5,671 bases of DNA, taken from assembly GCA_937942935.1 (NCBI GenBank), contig CALDGT010000297.1:1-5671 (forward strand), given 5' to 3'. Positions within the stretch are counted from its first letter, which is position 1. Each line of letters starts with the position of its first letter. Below are positions 1-4,116 of the stretch, piece after piece. The position numbers were made by a program, and so were the translations under genes. Below the pieces are notes generated by a model. That model did not search any database. It had not been told where the DNA came from and saw nothing but the letters and a program-made list of their open reading frames with translations. The DNA is from an uncultured Chloroflexota bacterium. GTDB taxonomy: Bacteria > Chloroflexota > Anaerolineae > Aggregatilineales > Phototrophicaceae.

Positions 1-147
1 GGTTTTTTTTTTTTTTTTTACGCCCGGTTGAATCCCGTTGCGATGGTCTACCCAAACGGTATGACCCGCATTTTCTAGTGTATCGGCGATGCGGTTGATG
101 TGGTCGTCGTCTTTGGTGCTGTGGCTGATAAAAATGGTTTGTGGCAT
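1..147 (-). CDS. TIR-domain protein, N-terminal fragment (cut by window edge)
   Basis: The 49 visible residues begin MPQTIFISHSTKDDDHINRI and continue to VWVDHRNGIQPGV (residues 31-43). This is the start of a TIR (Toll/interleukin-1 receptor) domain: beta-strand A 'IFISHSTKD' (residues 5-13), an amphipathic helix, strand B 'HTVWVDH' (29-35) and the 'GIQPG' loop (38-42). Bacterial TIR domains often act as NAD-cleaving effectors in defence, or as adaptors, usually fused to a second domain. That part lies outside the window, so the specific role is unknown. The start is supported by AGGGGA about 8 bases upstream of the ATG and by a sigma70-like promoter. The last residues read KKKKKT because of a 17-base homopolymer at the edge. 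TIR domains normally have a Trp-containing 'W..I..AL' helix shortly after 'PG', so this tail is probably a sequence-end artefact or an error. The TIR assignment is fairly sure; full architecture cannot be seen. Confidence 0.8.
   Translation of the reverse strand, partial: MPQTIFISHSTKDDDHINRIADTLENAGHTVWVDHRNGIQPGVKKKKKT
3..19. repeat. 17-base T homopolymer at window edge
   Basis: A run of 17 T (A on the coding strand of the TIR gene) sits two bases from the left end of the window. In the TIR reading frame it would encode five consecutive lysines at a place where the family has a conserved helix. It is more easily explained as a contig-end or homopolymer sequencing/assembly artefact than as real coding sequence, but a phase-variable tract cannot be excluded from sequence alone. 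Confidence 0.6.
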
Positions 148-183
148 AGAATATCCCCTATGGATGGTGATGGATATAACGAT

Positions 184-213
184 AGTATAACGCGGGACGA
201 TTTTTCATGCCAA
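184..213 (-). promoter_or_regulatory. sigma70-like promoter of the TIR gene
   Basis: Read on the minus strand, TTGGCA (208-213) is followed after 18 bases by TATACT (184-189). These match the -35 and -10 consensus at 4/6 and 5/6 positions. Transcription would start near 177 and give a leader of about 30 bases carrying the AGGGGA ribosome site. The -35 box lies only 13 bases from the triple-hairpin repeat at 227. This is inferred from motif match and spacing only. Confidence 0.5.
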
Positions 214-226
214 TTTTTTTCGTGGC

Positions 227-319
227 GGTGGGATATACGGGCAAAAATCGCCCTAATCCCACCCTACAAGCCGATGTGATTTGTAGGGAAGGACTAGCTG
301 ATAGGCGTATGTCCTTCCG
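227..319. repeat. 93-bp triple-hairpin repeat, copy 1
   Basis: This 93-bp unit recurs at 358-450 with one difference (T299 versus C430). It consists of three adjacent inverted repeats. Dyad A is GGTGGGAT (227-234) with ATCCCACC (256-263), reinforced inside by GGGC (239-242) with GCCC (250-253). Dyad B is CCCTACA (262-268) with TGTAGGG (282-288). Dyad C is GGAAGGAC (287-294) with GTCCTTCC (311-318). Neighbouring dyads share two bases, so the unit could fold into three consecutive hairpins in RNA or extruded DNA. No transposase, terminal repeat with target duplication, or convincing ORF is seen. It looks like a small non-autonomous palindromic element (REP- or MITE-like), an inference from structure. 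Confidence 0.85.
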
Positions 320-325
320 CATCAC

Positions 326-342
326 GGTAGGATATATGGGCA
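326..342. repeat. fragment of a third repeat copy
   Basis: The spacer between the two full copies contains a 17-base stretch that matches the first 17 bases of the unit at 15 of 17 positions (differences at 329 and 337). The following bases do not match. This suggests that the spacer is a decayed remnant of a further copy, so the cluster grew by repeated insertion or tandem duplication. Confidence 0.5.
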
Positions 343-357
343 TTCCGTTTTGGATGT

Positions 358-450
358 GGTGGGATATACGGGCAAAAATCGCCCTAATCCCACCCTACAA
401 GCCGATGTGATTTGTAGGGAAGGACTAGCCGATAGGCGTATGTCCTTCCG
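358..450. repeat. 93-bp triple-hairpin repeat, copy 2
   Basis: This is the second copy of the unit at 227-319, offset by exactly 131 bases, in the same orientation and 92/93 identical. All three dyads (358-394, 393-419, 418-449) are intact. The single difference (C430) is in the loop of dyad C, so the folding potential is kept. The copy ends ten bases before the -35 box of the downstream gene. The near identity points to recent duplication or ongoing gene conversion. Confidence 0.85.
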
Positions 451-459
451 TTTACCTAA

Positions 460-488
460 TTGTCAAAACACCCTATTCCCCTTATAAT
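460..488 (+). promoter_or_regulatory. strong sigma70-like promoter of the 131-aa gene
   Basis: TTGTCA (460-465) and TATAAT (483-488) are separated by exactly 17 bases. This is a full -10 consensus match with a 5/6 -35 match, the best promoter in the window. Transcription would start near 495, giving a leader of about 33 bases with AGGAG at 514-518. Confidence 0.75.
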
Positions 489-513
489 AATCATCTCAAT
501 ATTTATCACCGTT

Positions 514-518
514 AGGAG
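514..518 (+). promoter_or_regulatory. ribosome binding site that decides the start at 528
   Basis: AGGAG lies nine bases upstream of the ATG at 528, the usual spacing. A second ATG at 521 is only two bases away from it and opens a different frame that stops after about 20 codons, so 528 is the functional start. Confidence 0.75.
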
Positions 519-527
519 TGATGCCCA

Positions 528-923
528 ATGCCCAGTCAAATTACCCCACGCCGACCCAAACCCCCCGAAAGTCTGATTGATTTTGCCCAAGAACATGAAC
601 GCGCATGGGGCAATGAATCGTATACCAACCGTCCCACCCTCGCCGACATCCTCAATGCGCCTGTGGTGGCTTTTTGGAAGCCAATTCTTCCACCAGAAGA
701 TAACCCCCGCGCCAAAACTGCGCCACCACCACTACGCGAAACCATCACCATTCACGCTGAACTCGCCGACATCGAACAATACCTGACCAAATTACTCTTC
801 CGTGTGGGATTTAACCCACTCGATAGACAACTCGTGCGGATTTTTCATAAAGGGCAACGGGTCAAAATTAAAGGTGTAAAAATTTTATTTGAAGCCGATA
901 CGAAAGGCGATGATGGATTTTAA
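528..923 (+). CDS. hypothetical protein, 131 aa
   Basis: I do not recognise this protein. It has a proline-rich, charged N-terminal part (residues 1-70, including PRRPKPP at 7-13 and PPP at 66-68). A more regular C-terminal half (about 71-124) reads as alternating helix and strand: TITIHAELADIEQYLTKLLF (72-91), then LVRIFHKGQRVKIKGVKILFEAD (102-124), a basic beta-hairpin-like segment. The C-terminus is acidic. No signal peptide or membrane segment is visible, so it is probably cytoplasmic. The coding call rests on a strong promoter (460-488), a well-placed AGGAG, and the unbroken frame. It stands alone: the upstream gene is divergent and 120 bases with several dyads separate it from the downstream rhodanese. 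Function cannot be assigned. Confidence 0.7.
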   Translation: MPSQITPRRPKPPESLIDFAQEHERAWGNESYTNRPTLADILNAPVVAFWKPILPPEDNPRAKTAPPPLRETITIHAELADIEQYLTKLLFRVGFNPLDRQLVRIFHKGQRVKIKGVKILFEADTKGDDGF

Positions 924-934
924 GGTCTATCATC

Positions 935-976
935 AACCTGATATTAGAATAAACTTATATCTGATATAAGCAGGTT
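935..976. promoter_or_regulatory. operator-like dyad upstream of the rhodanese group
   Basis: CTTATATC (954-961) and GATATAAG (963-970) form a perfect 8-bp inverted repeat around a single T, typical in size and tightness of a dimeric-repressor site. It is immediately followed by CAGGTT (971-976), which pairs with AACCTG at 935-940, making an outer 6-bp arm pair. The hexamer CTGATA occurs three times nearby, at 938-943, 961-966 and 980-985. There is no T-tract after the stem, so a terminator for the preceding gene is less likely. The regulator is not in the window. A binding-site role is inferred. Confidence 0.5.
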
Positions 977-979
977 TAT

Positions 980-1009
980 CTGATACATCCTCTTTCGATG
1001 TGTTATGCT
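980..1009 (+). promoter_or_regulatory. possible promoter for the rhodanese/TauE group
   Basis: CTGATA (980-985) and TATGCT (1004-1009) are 18 bases apart and each matches the sigma70 consensus at 4/6 positions, a weak promoter that might need an activator or be tightly repressed. The -10 box lies inside a second dyad, TTATGC (1003-1008) with GCATAA (1014-1019), which a regulator could use to block it. Transcription would start near 1016, shortly before the ribosome site at 1030-1034. Motif-based and tentative. Confidence 0.35.
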
Positions 1010-1043
1010 ATGGGCATAAACAAATGGAAAGAGGTATTATCGG

Positions 1044-1490
1044 ATGGCAAAATCAAAAAAAGCACAGAAAAAAGCAACATCTCAACAAAAAGGGTTATTA
1101 TTCGCGGGGTTGGCATTATTAGCAGTCATCGCATTTGCCGTGTTTGCCCCAAGCCTATTCGCCCAACGCAACCCAACGGTACAACTTCTCAGCCCACAAG
1201 CCTATCACACCGACTTTTTAGATAAAAATCAAAATCATTTCTTGTTGGATGTGCGCCGTCCCGATGAATTTGCATCTGGGCATATCGAAGGCGCGACCAA
1301 CATCAATGTAGATTATTTGGCAGACCAACTCAGCCGTGTGCCAAAAGATGTGCCTGTGGTGATTTATTGCCGTAGCGGAAATCGGAGCGCCATCGCCGCC
1401 AACATTTTGGCAGAGGCGGGGTATACCCAAATTTACGACATGGGCGGTATCATAGACTGGCAAAAAGCAAGTTACCCGATTGAATATTGA
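1044..1490 (+). CDS. membrane-anchored single-domain rhodanese
   Basis: This 148-aa protein has a lysine-rich N-terminus (residues 3-16), one hydrophobic segment (about 17-40, GLLFAGLALLAVIAFAVFAP and following) and a rhodanese domain (about 45-146). The positive charges before the segment predict N-in, domain-out topology. No lipobox cysteine follows, so this is a signal anchor or an uncleaved signal. Rhodanese marks are LLDVRRPDEF (67-76), GHIEGA (79-84), the active-site loop CRSGNR (109-114) with catalytic Cys109, and GGIIDW (134-139). The domain carries sulfane sulfur as a cysteine persulfide; the physiological donor and acceptor are unknown. AGAGG (1030-1034) lies nine bases before the ATG. 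It leads a group with a second rhodanese and a TauE-family transporter. Family assignment is secure; the sulfur-trafficking role outside the membrane is inferred. Confidence 0.9.
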   Translation: MAKSKKAQKKATSQQKGLLFAGLALLAVIAFAVFAPSLFAQRNPTVQLLSPQAYHTDFLDKNQNHFLLDVRRPDEFASGHIEGATNINVDYLADQLSRVPKDVPVVIYCRSGNRSAIAANILAEAGYTQIYDMGGIIDWQKASYPIEY

Positions 1491-1494
1491 TATA

Positions 1495-1590
1495 AACCTC
1501 ACCCCTAAATCCCCTCTCCAAGCAGAGAGGGGACTTACCCCCCCAGAAAACCCCTTCTCCAACATGGAGAAGGGACAGGGGGATGAGGTT
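1495..1590. repeat. cruciform-type intergenic repeat between the two rhodaneses
   Basis: A 96-bp structure has an outer arm pair AACCTCA (1495-1501) with TGAGGTT (1584-1590), extended by CCCC (1502-1505) with a G-run (1578-1582) across a one-base bulge. Two inner hairpins sit inside: CCCCTCTC (1511-1518) with GAGAGGGG (1525-1532), and CCCTTCTCC (1552-1560) with GGAGAAGGG (1566-1574). Together they would fold as a three-way junction. C-rich repeats starting 'CCTCACCCC' are, from memory, dispersed in many Chloroflexota and cyanobacterial genomes. No T-tract follows, so it is not a classical terminator, but in mRNA it could protect a processed end or lower read-through into the second rhodanese. 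Confidence 0.8.
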
Positions 1591-1628
1591 CAAAAATATA
1601 GCATACGTATAAAAAGGACAAAACCAAC

Positions 1629-1979
1629 ATGAATATCCTCAAAAATCTTTTTGGCGGGGCAGGCGCAGGTGCAGTATCCGCAAGTGAAGCCAACGCCCTC
1701 ATCAATAGCAGTAAACCACCCTTTGTTGTAGATGTGCGCGAACCAAGCGAATATAATTCTGGGCATATCGCAGGCGCAAAGCTCATTCCGCTTGGTGAAC
1801 TAGAAAAACGCATGGGTGATTTGCCCAAAGACCGTCAAATTTTATGTGTGTGTGCTTCTGGCGCACGCAGTAGCATGGCAACCCGTATGTTAGCTGGCGC
1901 GGGGTATGATGTCCTCAATTTGCGCGGTGGCATGATGGGTTGGAGCATGGAAAAATTGCCCATCAAAAAAGGAAAATAA
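1629..1979 (+). CDS. cytoplasmic single-domain rhodanese
   Basis: This 116-aa protein has almost nothing but a rhodanese domain, after a short Gly/Ala-rich lead (GGAGAGA, residues 9-15). Diagnostic segments are VVDVREPSEY (33-42), GHIAGA (45-50), the active-site loop CASGAR (75-80) with Cys75 as the persulfide-forming residue, and NLRGGMMGW (97-105). A second cysteine, Cys73, lies two residues before the catalytic one and could form a disulfide or take over the sulfur; this is speculation. There is no signal peptide or membrane segment. AAGGA (1614-1618) lies ten bases before the ATG. The stop is only three bases from the next ATG, so it is surely co-transcribed with the TauE-family gene, as in many sulfane-sulfur operons. 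Function beyond sulfur transfer cannot be fixed. Confidence 0.92.
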   Translation: MNILKNLFGGAGAGAVSASEANALINSSKPPFVVDVREPSEYNSGHIAGAKLIPLGELEKRMGDLPKDRQILCVCASGARSSMATRMLAGAGYDVLNLRGGMMGWSMEKLPIKKGK

Positions 1980-1982
1980 CTC

Positions 1983-2732
1983 ATGATTATCCTCATCTTC
2001 GTCATCGGCTTTGGGGTTGGGACACTGCTCGGATTATTGGGTGGTGGCGGGTCTATTTTGACTGTGCCTGCCTTAGTGTATCTGGTCGGGCAATCTCCCC
2101 AAGTCGCCGTGACTGCCTCGCTCGCCATTGTGGGCGCAAATAGTGCCGTTGGTGCGTATTTGCATAACACACACGGGGCGCTCAATTGGCGGGTAGCGAT
2201 GGTCTTTGGCGGGGTGGGGATGATTATGGCATATTTCTCGGCGGGGATTTCTAAACAATTCTCGCCCATCCTTTTGATGATTATCTTCGCGGGGCTGATG
2301 TTATTCATCGGCGGATTGATGGTATTTTATCACCCACAAGAGACACACCGCCAAAAACAAATTTCTTTGTCGAAGGTGGTCATCAGTGGCGGGGTGGTTG
2401 GGGCGCTCACAGGCATTTTGGGCGTGGGTGGCGGATTTTTAATCGTCCCTGCGCTGGTGATGTTGGTCGGGTTGCCCATGAAACAAGCGGTTGGCACATC
2501 GTTGGTCATCATCGCCATGAATAGCGCCTCTGGCTTTTTGGGACATCTAACAGGAGAAGCGATAGATATTGCGCTCATCGCCTCATTTGTCTTGGCGGGC
2601 ATGGGTGGCACATTTTTTGGGGTCGAATTGGGTCGCCGAATTTCGCCAGAGATGCTCCGCAAGGGGTTTGCGGGGTTTGTCATCGTGTTGGCTATCTTTT
2701 TGTTGATAGACAATGTGGGAAAATTGGTGTGA
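1983..2732 (+). CDS. TauE/SafE-family membrane transporter (putative sulfite or sulfur-anion exporter)
   Basis: This 249-aa, strongly hydrophobic protein matches the TauE/SafE (formerly DUF81) family in length and pattern. It has a clear internal duplication. GLLGGGGSILTVPAL (17-31) is mirrored by GILGVGGGFLIVPAL (144-158), and AVTASLAIVGANSAVGA (42-58) by AVGTSLVIIAMNSASGF (169-185). About seven to eight membrane segments can be read, with a charged central loop (117-130) joining the halves. Characterised relatives move sulfite, sulfoacetate or related organosulfonates. The substrate here is inferred from the adjacent rhodaneses, which fit export of sulfite or thiosulfate, or uptake of a sulfur species. 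AAGGA inside the end of the rhodanese gene lies nine bases before the ATG, suggesting coupled translation. Its TGA stop overlaps the promoter of the following gene. Confidence 0.88.
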   Translation: MIILIFVIGFGVGTLLGLLGGGGSILTVPALVYLVGQSPQVAVTASLAIVGANSAVGAYLHNTHGALNWRVAMVFGGVGMIMAYFSAGISKQFSPILLMIIFAGLMLFIGGLMVFYHPQETHRQKQISLSKVVISGGVVGALTGILGVGGGFLIVPALVMLVGLPMKQAVGTSLVIIAMNSASGFLGHLTGEAIDIALIASFVLAGMGGTFFGVELGRRISPEMLRKGFAGFVIVLAIFLLIDNVGKLV

Positions 2733-2738
2733 TATAAT
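2730..2738 (+). promoter_or_regulatory. extended -10 promoter of the cobalamin adenosyltransferase gene
   Basis: TATAAT (2733-2738) is a full -10 consensus and is preceded by TG one base away (2730-2731), the extended -10 motif that can work without a good -35 box; none is evident at the proper distance. The TG belongs to the TGA stop codon of the transporter. Transcription would begin near 2745, leaving a leader of about 22 bases with AGAGGA at 2752-2757. This would let the gene be expressed apart from the sulfur group. Confidence 0.55.
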
Positions 2739-2766
2739 ATCCATTTTAACCAGAGGATATACACCC

Positions 2767-3312
2767 ATGAAAATTTATACCAAAACAGGCGATGATGGCA
2801 CGACTGCTTTATTTGCGGGGGGGCGTGTTGATAAAGATGATTTGCGGGTCGAAGCATACGGCACAGTAGATGAACTGAATTCCACACTCGGACTCATCCG
2901 CACGTATGAATTGCCAGAAGAAATTCAAACATGGCTCACCGATGTTCAAAATACCTTATTTGTGATTGGCGCAGACCTCGCCACCCCGTTGGATAGCACC
3001 CCTAGTTGGTTGGTGCGTTTGGACGAAGCCCCTACCGCCAAGTTAGAGGCATGGATTGACACGCTGGATGAACAGCTCCCAAAATTAACCGCGTTTATCC
3101 TCCCCGGTGGGCATCCTGCCGCCGCCCATACGCACATCGCCCGCACAATCGCCCGTCGCGCAGAACGGCTATGCGTCACTGCCAACCGCGCCACACCGAT
3201 TAACCCGCAGGTGGTGATTTATCTCAATCGGCTATCCGACTTTTTATTCACGCTCGCCCGCAGAATGAATCAGCATTTTGGGATAAATGATGCTCAGTGG
3301 CGTGTGCGCTGA
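2767..3312 (+). CDS. cob(I)alamin adenosyltransferase, PduO type
   Basis: The enzyme transfers the adenosyl group of ATP to cob(I)alamin, making adenosylcobalamin (coenzyme B12) in the cytoplasm. The 181-aa length fits a single-domain PduO/MMAB enzyme. Family marks: the ATP-binding N-terminus KIYTKTGDDGTTALFAGGR (2-20), EAYGTVDELNS (29-39) with Asp35, ILPGGHPAAAH (111-121), the arginine-rich helix ARTIARRAER (125-134), and YLNRLSDFLFTLAR (152-165). In characterised PduO enzymes, an Asp in the DEL motif and an Arg in the RR-ER helix form a salt bridge at the active site; both are present. The start at 2767 is chosen over the upstream in-frame ATG at 2713 because AGAGGA lies nine bases before it and homologues begin with M-K/R-I-Y-T-K-T-G. 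No other B12 gene is in the window. Confidence 0.94.
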   Translation: MKIYTKTGDDGTTALFAGGRVDKDDLRVEAYGTVDELNSTLGLIRTYELPEEIQTWLTDVQNTLFVIGADLATPLDSTPSWLVRLDEAPTAKLEAWIDTLDEQLPKLTAFILPGGHPAAAHTHIARTIARRAERLCVTANRATPINPQVVIYLNRLSDFLFTLARRMNQHFGINDAQWRVR

Positions 3313-3326
3313 GGGTTATTTAACCC
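3313..3326. other. short dyad at the convergent gene junction
   Basis: GGGTTA (3313-3318) and TAACCC (3321-3326) form an inverted repeat that fills the three-base gap between two convergent stop codons and overlaps the end of the minus-strand gene. It is the only candidate for transcription termination here, but the stem is short and no T-tract follows on either strand, so the role is weakly supported. Confidence 0.25.
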
Positions 3327-4116
3327 ATTGCTTTCGCGTTTTCACCACCTTAAATCCTACGTTTGGGCGCAAGGCTTTGAGTTCGCGTAATTCATCATCA
3401 CTAAAAATGGGGTTATGCCAAATGAATTGCCTGATAGGGTCGAATGCAGGTGATTGGAATAATTGCTTGAAATGCTCCAATGGTGTGCAATCTTTGGTAT
3501 AATCCTCAATATACGGCGCGTCATAATCTCTATATTCTAACCGCCATAAATTGGGGAAACACGCCGATTGGCTCATATTCAAAATGAAATCTTGTGTTTC
3601 ATATCCTACCTGAATATGTAATTGCCCTAGTGGGGTGGAGGAACGCTTAAAAAAATCGCTATTGGGCGCGGATGGCGCGGCTAAATAATGCAAATTGGGC
3701 GCTTTATCGAGCCATTTTGCCAATGCACCGTTTTCCGAATAGATGTCTGCCCCTATACCGCCACTGATAATGGGTTGATTGTGACCATAACCATCATAAA
3801 TATCAATTTCTAAATGCTCTAATTGCGGAAACATGGCGGGGCTTTCTAAAATGATGCTAAAATTCCAGTCGCGTGTCCCATTAAACCCCCTATCTGGAGA
3901 GGTAAAACGCAAAAATTGAACCCAATTTGCTATTTCTGGCTCACATAACAGGTTTAGCAAATCGCTAAAATCTGGCGCGGCATGTGGAAATCCATAAAAA
4001 TCAATCAAAAGTTTGTCGTTAATCTCTGAAACGAGTAATCGCGCTTCTGCTTGCTCAAGCCCATGTGCATGAACCGCTTGTTGAATGGTCATCAGTTTTT
4101 GTAGATGTGTATTCAT
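3316..4116 (-). CDS. leucine-rich-repeat-like protein of unknown function, 266 aa
   Basis: No catalytic motif is recognised. From about residue 96 onward the protein shows irregular LRR-like units, each with a leucine/aromatic strand: FPQLEHLEIDI (96-106), APNLHYLAA (139-147), PLGQLHIQV (163-171), FPNLWRLEYRDY (187-198), FDPIRQFIWHN (225-235) and a final helix-strand DELRELKALRPNVGFKVV (241-258). It resembles the solenoid proteins annotated as LRR-like or STM4015-type, which usually mediate protein contacts; this is from general pattern, not a database match. There is no signal peptide, so it is likely cytoplasmic. GAGGGG (4122-4127) is five bases before the start, and the ATG overlaps the stop of the ligase gene as ATGA, implying coupled translation. 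A sample of it (3781-3900) is 41% G+C against 57% for a sample of the ligase gene (4741-4860), hinting at a different origin. Confidence 0.75.
   Translation of the reverse strand: MNTHLQKLMTIQQAVHAHGLEQAEARLLVSEINDKLLIDFYGFPHAAPDFSDLLNLLCEPEIANWVQFLRFTSPDRGFNGTRDWNFSIILESPAMFPQLEHLEIDIYDGYGHNQPIISGGIGADIYSENGALAKWLDKAPNLHYLAAPSAPNSDFFKRSSTPLGQLHIQVGYETQDFILNMSQSACFPNLWRLEYRDYDAPYIEDYTKDCTPLEHFKQLFQSPAFDPIRQFIWHNPIFSDDELRELKALRPNVGFKVVKTRKQWVK

Noticed and set aside
3..19. T-run as an intrinsic terminator tail
   Set aside because: It lies inside the TIR coding frame, no GC-rich stem precedes it on the plus strand within the window, and an edge artefact explains it better.
207..410. A 67-codon plus-strand frame and an overlapping minus-strand frame (158-343) across the repeat region
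   Set aside because: Both are made largely of the hairpin repeat, have no ribosome site, and the two repeat copies are read in different frames, so protein coding is not supported.
227..450. Possible CRISPR array because of direct repeats
   Set aside because: There are only two full units, 93 bp long and composed of three hairpins, with a 38-base spacer that itself contains a degenerate repeat piece. There is no leader or cas gene.
521..580. Alternative start ATG at 521 for the 131-aa gene
   Set aside because: It is only two bases from AGGAG and opens another frame that stops after about 20 codons.
1218..1565. Minus-strand frames opposite the rhodanese and transporter genes (also 1835-2308 and 2330-2887)
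   Set aside because: They are antisense shadows of well-supported genes, with no recognisable protein features or ribosome sites.
2713..2766. Longer N-terminus for the cobalamin adenosyltransferase from the ATG at 2713
   Set aside because: It would overlap the transporter gene, start upstream of the -10 box, and add 18 residues before the conserved family start. AGAGGA is placed correctly for 2767.
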